Part shown: piece by piece, positions 34,120 to 47,016 of the stretch
Position numbering within the stretch: position 1 is the stretch's first letter
Layout: the number at the start of each line of letters is the position of its first letter
Assembly (NCBI GenBank): GCA_018398765.1
Contig: JAHBMJ010002809.1
Coordinates: 1-62,177, forward strand
Direction of reading: 5' to 3'
DNA from: Chromera velia
Taxonomy: Eukaryota > Sar > Chromeraceae
Length of the DNA stretch: 62,177 nt
The notes under the pieces: generated by a model
Seen by the model: only the letters and a program-made list of their open reading frames with translations
Told to the model about the DNA's origin: nothing
The model's database searches: none
Translations under genes and position numbers: made by a program

Positions 34120-37100
34120 AATCTCAACTGAAAATACATGAAACCGCATAAACTTAATTAAGCAAAGTTTTCAGGAAATTTTTGAATTCCAAAGTATAGA
34201 CTTCAAACCTTACGAAAAATTAAAAATTAAGATTTTGAGTTTTATTGTATACTTCAAACTTAAAGGAACGGTAAATCACCCAAGCATGACTAAACAAAAA
34301 GGAGGAAACTGGTTATTATACTCATACTAGAGCAACGATAGTAGAATACCAGTTGTTTTCAAAATATACAAGACTTCATTGTGCATGGGATGAAACTACT
34401 ATAGAAACTATCCAAGCCTACCTAGGATAAAGTTTTGTATACAAACTTTACGCAAATTTTGAAAATACCGTAAAATACGAGAGCATTAAAAAAATCATCA
34501 TCATCATCATCATTTACCATCGCTATCGGCCTATAAATGAGCGTCTAACGTTCGGCTGGTTCGATACGCAGCTAGACACACTGCTAGGGCAGTCCTCTCC
34601 CACGAAGGAAGATAACACTGTTTTGTTGTAGTTTAGACTCTTAGAAATATATAAAAAAAGATAAAGAAAGTCACTAACAGTTTTAGTTAAAAAGTAAAGA
34701 ACGGATAACATCATGCAATGAAATAAATTGATAAAACCAGCTGGTAGAAATAAAACATAAAGAGGAAGAATTGAAAATAAAGCAAGTAAATTTATTTAAA
34801 AAGATTTTAGGAATAGTTGTTTTTAGAAATAAAGAAGAAATAAGATTAGAAAAAGAAATGAATTAAATACATTGATTTATAATAATATCAAAATGAATAA
34901 ATACAGAAATTGTAGGAACGGGGTTCATACGATCGAGTTCAAGCTTAAGTGGGGTACGTTAGACACAGAAAGTGTCACAACGACTACAGCTGCATAGAGA
35001 CCAGTTTGAAAGATGATCAAGGCCGCTGGATCAGGCGTCTGGAAAATCGGACACGTCCGGAAAATTGGAGGGGTCCAGAAAACCAGACACGTCAGGAAAA
35101 TCAGACGTGTCCAGAAAATCAGACGGACATATCTAACAGAAAAATTCAAAAAATTAGATTGAAATAAAAAAGCAAAATTGAAGTGCGATTTGGGAATTGA
35201 GATTTCAAGCTCGTCGAAGGATTCAGCTCTGAACTTCGAAGGATTTTCTCTCTGAACCTTAGATTCAATTCTCGCTCTGAACTGAACTTCTGACTTGGAA
35301 GAATCTGAACCCAGTCTAAAATTAAACTCAGTCTGAAACCTTCTTGCACCAACAACTTCAATCAATCGGCTCTCTGTGAGTGTTCATTCTAGGCCCTTTG
35401 GTGCCCGTTTCCTTCTAGTCTTACCTGGCTGCCTAGCTCAGACACGAAGTCTGACCAGCGCAGTTCAACACAGGTAAGAACGGCTTTCCCATGACGGCCA
35501 CTCACTGAATTCCTGCGGCAAGACAGAGTAGTCTTGCATCCTTACACAGAACGTATCGCTTTATCCTCTTTCTGCCGAAATCTAGGTTAATCAGAAGAAA
35601 GAACAGCCAGAAAACCTTCATTCTGATAGGCTAGGTTAGGTTGCGCCCTTTCACCTTCTAGCCTGCCTATTTTGAGGCAGACGGTGGTAGAATGACGGAG
35701 ACGGCTGAAGAGACGCCGTCGGGCAAAAACGGTAGCCTGGCTTGGCTTTGTCCCCATTCTGCGAACCACTTCCTAAAAAGGGAGAAAACCTCATCCGTCT
35801 GACCCCGTTGCCAGTGTTTCGCACTCAGCATGCGTGCGCGCCAACTGCTTGTGCTGTTCAGCTGCAGGTCGGTGAGGAACCCTTAAGAACTGGCGTCTGT
35901 TCCCCGGGCAGGTTTGCGGAGCTGCCAAAAACTGCTTCCATCTTTTTCCATCTTCCTCCTCAAATGCAAACGCTCTCTTCCTTCTGGTCAAAAGGTTTTA
36001 GAACGGCATTGTGTAGAAGTGAGACTTGCTTCGCCATCGAACGATGGAGATCAATTGTCGAGCTAAACTGGTTGTTTCACGAGCAAGGAGGCAAACTGTC
36101 TCTCGTTCTTGCTTTCAGGCCGTCTCTTTAGGGATCGACAGGAGTCGATGCAAAGCTGAGTCGATCTGTGGTAAGAGAACGCATTGTTGCAACAACGATT
36201 GAAAAAATAGAAATGAGTAAAGTTAGTTTCGTGTACATAATTAAAAATTAGTAATCATATACAGCTGTACAATATGGCATAGATGCATTCTAGGATGCAT
36301 AATTATAGTGACCAGCCTGAGGTTTGATGTCACTGATGTGATATAGATTTGAATTTGACATAGAATTTGATTTGATTTGATTTGAGGTTAAGGATCTAGA
36401 TTTGCAAATCTAGGCGGATTTGAGGTTAGATTTGAGGTTAAACTTCATAAGTTCCCTAACATGTGAGCTCTCCTAGTTTTTACCAATAACAACTCACAAT
36501 TTTATGTTTTGACTGTCTTTGAAGAAATGATTCGATTTAAAACAACTTTGAAGCATTTTTTTTTTTTTTAAATGGTGGAACACTGTCTGAACACTTTAAT
36601 TATTTTGTTAAGATGTGTTTTATTTGTTATGTTAAAGTCGCCTTTGCAATAACTAAAACATGGGGTCTGGGGGGCGGAGCTTAGGGCGGTCTCCCCTGGG
36701 CAGAGCCCTCCAGGGCATAGATTTGAGGTCAAAAGTCTAGTTCAAAATCAGATTTGAGGTGGATTTGATGTAGATTTGATAGGGGTGTCAGAGCAAGCCC
36801 CACCAGACCTGCAGATTTGATTTAAGCTATAGGATTTGAGGTTAAGCACAACCTCAAATCAAATCAAATCAAATCAAACCTGGTAACTAGATGCATTTAT
36901 CAAAATTCATTTATAAATTCACTGAATTTCATGTATGTAAACTAGCATAATATAAATTCACTCAGCTTTACAGAGTACCCCTACTGTGCCACGTAACTGT
37001 GGGCCCTACATTATATAGTCCATTACTAGATTTATCAATTATCATAATTTTTGCACTGTAATATGCAGTTGTATTGATCTTTCCAGTGAATATGAGTGGT

Positions 37101-37400
37101 TAAGTTGGTAAATCTGGGTGAATCAATAGTGATTCAACATAAATCAGCATGTAACAATCGAATATCATGCAGTCAAACGAGAATCGAAAGAGGACAATTT
37201 CAATCAGATTAATTTTAAATAAAGAAAGAACGACCCAGTGTGGCAGGGAGCGGCAACGCGGTGTGTATCATACTGAAAGCATGACTCCCCGCCGATCGAT
37301 ACTGCCCCTAGCTCCCCTCTTCAACACCAGCGAACAAGTCGGTCGATCATGCACATCCACGCATGCATGCATGCAGAATCCATGCACGGTCTAATCCATC
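34120..37400. other. AT-rich island, no gene seen
   Basis: Composition is markedly AT-rich from about 34120 to 35480 and again from 36160 to 37230. The middle 35480-36150 is closer to the rest of the window and holds a 129-codon frame of no recognisable kind. At 35035-35135 a short unit near CCAGAAAATCAGACGTGT is repeated about six times. At 36350-36880 the word GATTTGAGGTTA or TTTGATTTGA is repeated many times and ends in the opposite orientation (CAAATCAAATC near 36850). No transposase, reverse transcriptase or terminal repeat was recognised. A decayed transposon or heterochromatic insertion is possible. Confidence 0.55.
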
Positions 37401-37974
37401 CATCCATCCAGCCGGCTATAACCCGCCGGCATGTCACCACGACAGCCCCAGCCCTCGATCCACCCCATGCACCGGCCACCTTCACCTACCTCGTCACCAT
37501 GGAGGGCGGAGAATGAACGCGTCGATCTGCCCATGAATGCAGACTTCGTCAATCAAGCAGACTTCAAACTCACAATTTCATTCATTCATTCATTCATGCA
37601 CTCACTCACTCACTCACTCACTCACAGGCAAAAAGGGCGGACGGCCTCAAGGGACCTGTGTGGACTCGCCGATTGATTGAGTCACTAACTAATAGGCCCC
37701 GGCCTCGACGTGCCTTCCAAACTCATGCATGCATGCCTGGCGGGACCCTGTCATTCATTCATTCATTCATTCATTCGTTCATTTATTCACTCATTCATTC
37801 ATCCATTCATTCACAGGGTCCCCCCCGCTTGTGTTCGTGACCACTCACTTCATCGATCGATCGATCCATCGACAGACCGACAATTAAGTTGACAGGCAGA
37901 TCGGGTCTCTCTCTGCCCCCCCTTTTTTTCTCTCTATTTAAATTCTCTCTCGATGTCGATGTGTGCTCATTCGA
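37401..37974. other. 3' flank of the leucine-rich-repeat gene
   Basis: CATT and CACT short runs (37578-37625, 37748-37812) and CATGCATG words. No coding signal. The stop codon of the next gene lies at its right border. Confidence 0.5.
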
Positions 37975-40689
37975 TCATTCGATAGAGCCGGGGAGGGAGG
38001 ACGACGGGGCCCCGTCCTCATCATAGTCGGTGTCGTCGTCAACCCAGGAATCACCGCTGACACTGACCCCATCCCAGGGGGGCCCAAAGATGGTGTTCCT
38101 GCTGTTCAGGTGCATGCGGCGGCGCATCATGAAGTCCCCCCGTGGGTGCTCCTTCTCCCCCTCCGCCGCCATTTTCTTCACCTCCCGCGCCACCTCAGCG
38201 GAGAACTCAGCCCACCGACCGGGGCCGCTGGCCGCCACCCTGCCGCTGTCCTTTCTCACAGTGGTGCCTGGCTGGCCTTTCTCGAGATGAAAATCTCTGG
38301 ACCTCCCCCTCTGATACCCCGGCTTTCCTAGTTGGAATGCGTCAATTTTGGGGAGGGTATCGGGTCGGAGGGTCCCGAAGAAGGCAGCGATGCCCTCGAG
38401 AGTCGTTCTGCTCTCATCGACTGTGAGGTGAATACATTCAGGGCACACCTGGGCAGAAAATATCTCTCCCAACCTCCTGAGCTTATCATCGTCGAGGTCG
38501 CAACGATAGAACTTGAGGTCTTTCAAATGGGACAGCCTAACACCCCCCCCTGTGGCGGCAAGGGAAGCTAAGGCTTCCTCGCTCATACGCCCCCCCAACA
38601 AGTTCATATCAACTACACAGGGCGGGAGTCCGTTTTCATTTTCCGCGATCGCGCGGATCAGTTGGTCCACTCTCACACCCCTCGGTTCCGCTGCCGGGCC
38701 GGCAGGAGGGTAGAAATCAGCCAACAGTCTGACTGAGAGGGGGTTGACCTTACCCGACACTTGCCCAGTCAGCACAGCGTGTGCAAAACTGTCGACCCCC
38801 TCTTGACTGAGATCAACGAATGCGGGCTCAAGATGCTCGAGGGCGGGGAGCTTTCTCAAGGCCAACGCAACGTTTTCTTTCGAGTCATGACCGAAATGGG
38901 TCAGTTTCGGCAGACCATCATCGCTCTCAGCGATAGCCCTCATCAGCTCCCCCCACGGCTCCTTCAGCTTCTCACATGCACTCCACGTGTTTTCGGTAGG
39001 GAGACGGAGACGCACAACGTCCCGCAAGACCCCTGCCCTGACGGCATCAGCGAATCCGCTGAGACCCTCAGGGGTCAACCCCCGTCCCTTCAGACAGAGG
39101 TGGGAGAGGTGGCCCATCTTGAGGGGGCGGCACATCAACGCAGTGCCCACTGCCCCCAACCCCGCCCCGACCCCATCGAAGGCCAACGCCATTTTTTCCA
39201 GACGAGGGAGACCCTCGTCGCTCTCTCGGATCGCATCCATCAATGCAATCACCCCCATCTCCCCACTCTCCTTCTTCCCCCCACCCCCTTCAAACTCATC
39301 CCCACTAAATGCCCTCACGACAAGCACACGGAGACCACCCACATTCCCACCCCTCACTGCGTCCCCCAGCAACGCAGAAATCTCCCCCCCACTCGACTGA
39401 ACCCCCTTTAGGATCAACTCACACAGGATCGGGAGCCTCACCCCAGGGGCTGCAATTGAAGACGCGAGCTGAACGAACCCCGTCGTCACGCTCTCATCCT
39501 CACTCGCGGTCGAGTCTGAACGCAGACCCACCATCTGCATCTTACGCACAAACGACGACAAACTCCCCGAACGAATACCATCCCCCACCACCACAAACCC
39601 CTGCCCATGGCAACGGAAATCTAAGTCCAGAGACTCGAACTTCGCACTTCCCGTCTCTTCCCCCCGAGACTTTTCTAGCTCGGTCACAAATGCCCCCAAC
39701 AAACTGGGCAGCTCTGGGTGGGACCCCAGATTCAACCGGAGATTCCGGATCGACTTGTACTTCCCTCGGCCCAATTCTCGGGCCTTCTCGACGTTCAGGC
39801 ACTGCACAAGCACCTGAACGTTCTCTAGGGGAGCGCCCTTTTTCAGGACGAGGGAGTCGAGGAGATACTCGACCTCGCACGCAGAGGCGGCGCACCTCTC
39901 TGTGAAGAGGTTCAGCTCTTTCAAGGCACACACGCCCGAGTCTGAGCGCAGAGCCCTGCCGAACGAAGTCAAAAAATCCCCCGCCGCATCACTCCCCACA
40001 TTCCCACTCAGGTCGAAATTCTCAACCCGAGGCAAGTGCCCCTGCGCGAGGACGTCCGCGAGGACAGTCAGCTCGCGTGCCCTAAGACCGCACGACTTCA
40101 ACAGAAGCGCGCGGAGTCGAGGCAGACTCTCGACAGTCAGCATAGGCACGAGCACAGCCACGCCATTATCGGCGAGACACTTGTTCTCGGAGAAGCTGAG
40201 GGTCTCGACGAGGAGGGGGGTCTCCTGAATCGTCTGACAGAATCTGTTCAGACCCACAAGGTTCAGCCCTACGTTCTCGATCTTCAAAGAGAGCAGGGAA
40301 GAGCCGTGACCGAGCTTAATCGAGTCAGATAAGGGCCTCAGACCCCTTGTGCCCAGGTGGGTGTCTGCACACAGACAGACAGAGACAACATGAAGGAATG
40401 AGGAGGGGGGATGCCAGTCAGAATATATACAGATGCACGTTATGTACGGTCACAACTTGCATGAACGTCTACGAGGAAAGTATGCGTAAAACTACAATTA
40501 AGTACCCACTCATTCATACATATTCACAAACTGAGCACGCAATCTATGCCAGTTGAAGATGGATCAGTGGAGTTAATGGCATTCTTTCACGGAGAAAAGA
40601 TTGAGTCACTCGGATGTGCCGTTTCCAATTCGTTCGAAATTTTGCAAAAGAAGAAAGGAGGCGGCCTCACGACAAGAGGAACAAGGTCA

Positions 40690-40733
<44 letters not shown>

Positions 40734-41606
40734 CGGAGAAAGGGAGAAAGAAAGAAAGAAAGAAAGAAAAGAAAGAAAGAGAGAAAGAAACGAAGGAAGA
40801 AAGAAAGAAAGAAAGAAAGAAAGGAAGGAAGGAAGGAAGGAAGGAAGAAAGAAAGAAAGAAAGCAGAAAAGGAGAAAGAAAGAACTCTCTTCACGTACAC
40901 ACCCTCTCACTCACCCTTCAACCAAAGCCCTTCCACTGAAGGCAGAAGAAGGGGAAACACCTCCCGAGCTTCTTCTGGTCCGATCGAGTCGTCTGAACGA
41001 AGGAAGGAACGAAGGAAGGAAGGAAGGAAGAAAGGAAGGAAGGAAGGAAAAGAGAGAACACGTAGAGAGAAGGAAGAATGCTTGCGCCCAAAGGACAGGG
41101 AGGAAAACAAACGAAAGGACAGACCGACAAACCGTCAAACGAAAAGAGGATCTGACACACCGCAGTCTGTCTGTCTGTCTGTCTTTCTACCTGTCGATCA
41201 CTTCACCCGTAATTCTCCGTTCTCTTTTTTTTTAGGCATTAGTTGAAAGAAGAAAGAAAATGGACACACGCAAGAACCCTTTTTTTTGCGTGCGTCAATC
41301 GAGGCATTGGTTGGAAGAAGAAAGAAAATCGACGCACGCAAGGACTCTTTTTTTTGCGTGCGTCAATCGAGGCATTAGTTGGAAGAAGAAAGAAAAAGGA
41401 AAACGAAGAAATTTACGGCCACCAAGAATCCACAGACCGACCCCCTATTCTCCCCCCCCCTCTTCCCCCCTTCTTCCTTCCTTGCTTCGCTCACTGCATG
41501 CCCCCGACTCACTTGCGAACGTGAATTTCTTCAGTTCCGGGCGCCGGCGTTCCAAAAAGCGGAGGAACAGGGGAAGAGACCCCGACTTCACAACGGCAGG
41601 ATCTGC

Positions 41607-41639
<33 letters not shown>

Positions 41640-42699
41640 GTAAAGCAGTCCATGCAGCAAACGGCCGTCAATCCATTCCATTTATCATCGACATGCAGAG
41701 ACAAATAAATTGTTTGGTTGGCAGAACGAATGAATGAACGGACGAACAAACGAATGAATGAATGAATAAGAGGAATTGTCTGACAGACAGAGGAAACAGG
41801 CAGGCAGGAAAGCAGGCAGGCATTCAGGCAGGCGGAGAGACCGGTGGGCAAATTAAGTGGTAAAGTTCCAACAGCCTACCCTCACAACTTCACTGTCTTC
41901 GCAAGGAATGAAAAGGAAACCGACCACGTTCCCCTTCTTTCCCTCTCCCTCCCTCCCTCACTCTGCGCCCTCCCCAATCCAGACGGGGAAGAAGAAACGG
42001 TCAGGCAGACAGAAAAACCGAGATAGATAGATAGAGAGAGAGAGAGAAAGAGGGATCAGAATACACCCGGACACAAGCCCCCAATCCTCAACAAAGGCAT
42101 TCATGACACAAGAAAGAAAGCGAACGCAGGAAAGAATAACAAATAAACAAACAAACAAAAACCAACGAAGACAGACAGACTATATGTTTCTTCTTCTCCC
42201 TTCTTTTCTCCATATATATAACAGACAGACAGAAAGACTATATGTTTCTGTGTGGTTCTAGACAGACAGACAGACTAGCTCACCAAGAACGATCTCCCTA
42301 ACAGAGGGGGGCAGACGATCAAGAAACAGAAAGATCTTCTTCGCGTCAATCTTGCCGATTCCTGCAGGCAGGCAGGCAGGCAGGCAGGCAATTAATTTGA
42401 CAAAGAAAGAAGGAGACAAGGAGAGAGGACAGAGAAGACCAAACGTGAGAGGACGAAATGACTCATGAACTTGTTTTATTTTGCGGGACTCAAAAAGTGC
42501 CTGAAAAGCCACACAAGGGAAAGGAGAGCGCCATGCAGACGAAGAAAACAAAATTAGACACTGAAGGAGTCGCGTTCAGGGATAAGAGAAGAAGCGAAAT
42601 CGAAAAAGACAGGGAGGGAGGGAGGGAGGGAAGGAGGAGAGACGGAAAGAGACAGGGCAATCCTCCTGCATGTGCAGAGTAAGAGCGACGCAGAGAGAG

Positions 42700-42734
<35 letters not shown>

Positions 42735-43437
42735 ACACACACCCAGCGAACAACAAACAGACCAATCAATCACTTGCTGACACAACAGACCAACCAACAG
42801 ATCTACCGACCGACGCACGGACCTGAGAGGTCAATGAGGGATTCGGGGTCCAACGGAACCTTCCGGCCCTTCGCGTCTTTCTTCGAAGTCTGCATGCACC
42901 TTCCGGCAATCAAGGCCCATATGGGAAGGAAGGGAGGGGGGGAGGGGAGGTGAAGGCCATGCAGATCTCTTCCCGTAGACGCACGCACGTAGACAGAAAG
43001 AAGCGATGCGTGCGTAGAGGCTTCCGTATGCAAAATTGCTTTGTTGATGCATTTGAGATATCTCCGCATGGGCCAGATAAAAGAACGGACAAGAGGGTCG
43101 AAGGACAGAAGAGACGTCTCTCTTCTTCATTAATAATCAGAAGAAGTTCCTTTCTGTTCTGTCTGTCTGAGACTGCACCAAGTGATTGACAAACACGAAA
43201 GAGGTTTCAAGAAAGAGAAGTAAGGCGGAAGAGTCTTTGCCCATCTGACAGGAGCCTCCCAAGTCTCCCTCTCTTTCCCATTTCAAAAGATCATCCGTTG
43301 CCCACTTACTGACCTTCGAAGCGAGGTGAGCAGACAGCCAGGCAAGCCCGAACGATGTCTTCTCTTTGGAAAGTTCCGACAACGTCTGCACTCACTCTCA
43401 AACAGAGAGAGAAAAAGAGGGGGGGNCCCCCACACAC

Positions 43438-43473
<36 letters not shown>

Positions 43474-43916
43474 ACATAATATCAGGACCAGAACACAGCA
43501 GCTCTAGTCGGATGGAGACCATCAGAAAGTAGGCTCACTAGCTCACAAAAAGCCAAAATCTGAAAGGGGATGTTACGGGACAAAGCACACCGAAGCAGGG
43601 AAGCCGTGCTGTATTGCCTGCCACACATACATAGAGCCCCTACAAAAACACGCTGACCGACCGTCGAAGTCAATCCCGCACGCTGAAGGAGGAGGCAAAG
43701 GCTGTCATCTCTCTGTCGGTTCAATTTGCCGGCCTCTTTTTCCTTGTCTTTCTCGTTTTTTTCTTCCTGGGCTGTGCCCAAGTCTCCCTTGTCCTTTTCT
43801 GATTCTTCTGGATGGAATGTGCTTGAGTCGCCAAGCATCTCTGTCTTCTTCTGTGCGTTTTTTTCGCAAGGAGCCCGCCCTTTGTCGGAAGCTTGGTGCT
43901 TGTCGATCTGACTCAT
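37975..43916 (-). CDS. Leucine-rich-repeat protein, RNase-inhibitor type
   Basis: Six exons on the minus strand: 43916-43662, 43385-43314, 42889-42823, 42361-42284, 41602-41513 and 40364-37975, giving 983 residues. Every junction keeps the frame (phases 0, 0, 1, 1, 1), and every acceptor is TGCAG. The first 85 residues are Lys/Glu-rich and probably disordered. From about residue 130 the sequence has LRR character (LPPSVREIVL, RPELKKFTFA). The large last exon carries many RNase-inhibitor-like repeats of about 28-30 or longer spacing (LPRLRALLLKSCGL, LPRVENFDLSGN, CALKELNLF, LSHLCLKGRGL). There is no NTPase, transmembrane segment or signal peptide. Such proteins are binding scaffolds; the partner is unknown. 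The upstream frame stays open to 44066, so an earlier start is not excluded. Confidence 0.8.
40695..41060. repeat. GA and GAAA/GGAA microsatellites in an intron
   Basis: GA run at 40695-40730, GAAA/GGAA at 40745-40880 and GGAA at about 41000-41050. All read as pyrimidine tracts on the transcribed strand of the leucine-rich-repeat gene. Confidence 0.9.
41243..41400. repeat. Tandem hairpins with GACGCACGCA arms
   Basis: About two and a half copies of a 70-base unit: GGCATTGGTTGGAAGAAGAA followed by GACGCACGCAAGG, a T run and TTGCGTGCGTCAATC. The arms form a 10-13 base-pair stem in each unit. They match the stem at 33112-33153. Confidence 0.85.
43426..43426. other. Ambiguous base in the assembly
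   Basis: A single N between a G run and a C run inside an intron of the leucine-rich-repeat gene. Probably a sequencing stall at a fold-back. Confidence 0.95.
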
Positions 43917-44656
43917 GTCGGATGGCTGCTGTTGGAATGAGATGAGAAAAATCTCCTCTTCTCGATCGACCCTCTCCGCTCCTGCATGGACCCACAGAAA
44001 GAGGACAGCAGAACGAAGGGAAAAGTTGTCTCCTACATTTACATGAGACGACACGGGGGAAAGCACAATGTTGATGAGCTGCGATCACCCCGGCGCAGCT
44101 TCGAAAAGCAGGTATATATAAAGAGACTGCTGAAACCAGCACATTTTGTCCGTCTACACTCATTCTTTCTTCTCCTCTGCATCGTTTCGCCTTTCTCCTT
44201 CCCTCCTATCACTTGCCCTTATCTCTTCGCTGACCTCTTTTTTCCCTGTGACGGAACGAAACCCGTTTCTTGAGCTGAAACGCCCGGGGGACCAGACGAC
44301 GGGAGCTTTGAAAGCCAACACCGACCACTGTTGCTTTAGAAATACCCGGGGGCGGGGAGTGAGAGGGAAATTGAGGCTCTGGGTATGCACTCTTCTCTGG
44401 TGCAACATCAAATGGCGACCAAATAGCGATGCCTGTGCTCTTGCTCTGCCAGGTTGGCGCTGTGACAGTATGTCTGTGGTTCACATGTGGTTCACTAGCT
44501 TGCTTCTCGGGAATCTCGAGCTGCATATCTGGCACCACCTGGCTCCCACCTCACGCGGGCTTTTGTGCCAGCTATAGGATCCCCCAAAATTAAGCGCTAG
44601 CTCGAAGCGCCGCGGGCCCCTATATAGCTGCACTGCAAGGCTGCTCCGCGTCCCCC
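43917..44656. other. 5' flank of the leucine-rich-repeat gene
   Basis: The frame of exon 1 continues open to 44066 without a clear acceptor. The rest shows no coding signal. A GC-rich patch with CGCGGGCCC precedes the assembly gap. Confidence 0.4.
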
Positions 44657-44677
44657 NNNNNNNNNNNNNNNNNNNNN
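44657..44677. other. Assembly gap (21 N)
   Basis: Unknown bases flanked by a C run on both sides. The sequences left and right may not be adjacent in the genome. Confidence 0.98.
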
Positions 44678-44739
44678 CCCCCCGGCGCTCCACGAAAGCA
44701 CTGCATGGGCACCCAGAAAAACCTCCACTCGCCCGCACG

Positions 44740-45800
44740 CACGCACAGGTCAGCAGTCAGTCAATTGTTCACTTAGCTACATAGTTGGTCGGTCACTTAC
44801 ATAGCCGCTGATCAATTCAAATTGGTAAACTATGGTGAACTTGTTTATTTTTAAATCATATGGTAGTCTTTACCAAGGGAGAAAGAGATTATCAAAGTTT
44901 TCCTAAGTTTTGCACTACCTCTTATCTCCCCCTTTGGTTTTTCTATCTTGCCGTTGAAACTACAAGTGATAAGCTGCGCATTGAAAGTGATCAATAAGCT
45001 TGCTCCTAGAATCGAGACTAAGTGGAAAAAGTGGAAACTTCAGATAAACTAAGCTAGAATAGGCTAGATCCGCCCCTCATATGTGGGGACACGACATACA
45101 TAACAAAACCCTCGCAATCATCATATTAAGTTTGTGACAACAACTTTGTGCTAGTTGTTGCTTAGCATGACTTAACATTAATATAATAATTCTAATTAAG
45201 CATTTTAGTAATGATTTAAATCATTGATTTTACGTTCTGGAAAAACGTTCATTAATTGAACTGCTTAAAATCTGCTTCAGCCTTCAAACATACCACACCT
45301 AAGGTGAATCCATGTGCGCGCATTCAACGTTGAAAACAAAAAAATGTACTGATGGTGATGGTATATATTTCATTATTGTGCATCAAAAATTAATTATAAC
45401 CGTTGTTACCATTTCAACAAAAATCTACAGAAATCTGATGAACCAACACTGAGTTGGTCAGTCAGTTGGTTATTGACGCTGGGTTTAGCGCAAGACCAGA
45501 CCCGGCAGTACCAAGCAGCTTTTCAAATGTGAATGTAAACCGTCATTGTGAAGGTGTGCAGGCGATCCCTCGGTCGGTCATCCGGTGACCACAGTCAGAC
45601 AGAGACTGCGCATGCATCCACAGGCAGCTTTTGCAGTGAAAGCTGCGACGCGTACGTCGATCAGAGTCGTCTCGAACATTCTCAATCGCTGAAGTTGCTC
45701 ACGCCATCATGCGTGGAGGATCGAGGCATAAATTAAAAACCTTATTTCCATCCCTCGATCGAGCCATCCAGAGTTACTTGCGGTGAAACATTCAAGCCGC
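44740..45800. other. AT-rich island
   Basis: Low GC with words such as TTAATTATAA and no microsatellite, similar in texture to 12110-13570 and 34120-37230. It starts about 60 bases after the assembly gap. No gene or terminal repeat recognised. Confidence 0.55.
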
Positions 45801-46351
45801 GCAGGCGGCACCCCTTATAGAGTACTAGGCACACAAGCAGGCAGGCACTACAATTGAAGCGAAGCTGCCAAACACACAGCCAGATCGAGAGACAACTAAA
45901 GAAAATATCCCTGGACTGATTTTGACTGTACGTACGTCAAATAGATATTCACGGGGTTTGCACTGACTGATGTGTCTGAAGGCACCCCTCCTCTTCCCTC
46001 CAGTGCAAATCAAACTCTCCAGGCTGAACGTTCCCTCGATCCATTCATCCATCCATCCATCGAGTTAAATTTCCTTCCGTTAAACTCCCTTAAATTTCCT
46101 TTCCCGTCAGTCCGCCCATGTCCATGCCAGCAGGGAAGGAAGACAGAGAAAAGGATGGAAGGGGGGAAGGAAAACAGAACGTTGAGACGATGCATCGGAG
46201 AAATGAGGCAACCATTGAATCAAGCAGCCAATGAATTCTGCTCTGCATGCATTCACACTTGCATGCGAAGAGACGATCGAGACGAGGAAACAAGAAAGAA
46301 ACAAAGAGAACGCAGACACACAAACAAATGCAGCAAAGAAAGACAGCGGCT

Positions 46352-46398
<47 letters not shown>

Positions 46399-46892
46399 AG
46401 GGAGGGTCATGAGCAACCAGGGAGAAGAGATAAGAAAGGCAGAAAGAAAGAAAGAAAAAAAAAAGACCGCCCGCCTGCATTCAAGGTTGCGGTGTCTTCC
46501 AAGAAAGCGAGAGAGAGACAGTCAATCAACCTTTTTGGATTCGGCTAGTCGACGAATAGACCAATTGATAGATCAATCAATCAATCAATGACGCGACTGA
46601 CCGACCGACCGACCGACACGCACACCCCTGACGGTCGATTGTTGTTCCAACGTTCGTCGTTTGCACAGAAGGAAGAAAGGAAGGAACCAGGTATAGACAG
46701 ATACACAGAGAGAGAGGGGGAGGGAGGGAGACGGAGGAAGAGACAGCCTCATGCTGTGATGTGCCATTCGATCTCTCATTCCGGTTCCGACCTTCCCACT
46801 CACCCCTCACTTTCTTTCTCTTTTGCAGGAGGGGGAGCACGAAGGAAGGAGATGAAAGAGGGCGACCGACACCAGACATGGCATGAATGATC

Positions 46893-47016
46893 AAACCTGT
46901 CTTTTCTTTCTGCGCACCCCCTCGAGGACAGAGTCGAACAAACGAGAGAGAGACAAACCTGTCTTTTCTTTCTGCGCACCCCCTCGAGGACAGAGTCGAA
47001 CAAACGAGAGAGAGAC
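46893..47016. repeat. Perfect 62-base tandem duplication
   Basis: AAACCTGTCTTTTCTTTCTG through AACGAGAGAGAGAC occurs twice, head to tail, without a mismatch I can see. Confidence 0.9.

Noticed and set aside
35742-36131. 129-codon frame in the middle of the AT-rich island
   Set aside because: No domain and no matching exon; the length is expected by chance in the more GC-balanced part of the island.
38030-39905. Several plus-strand frames up to 216 codons
   Set aside because: They are antisense to the leucine-rich-repeat exon, which has coherent repeats and splice phases.
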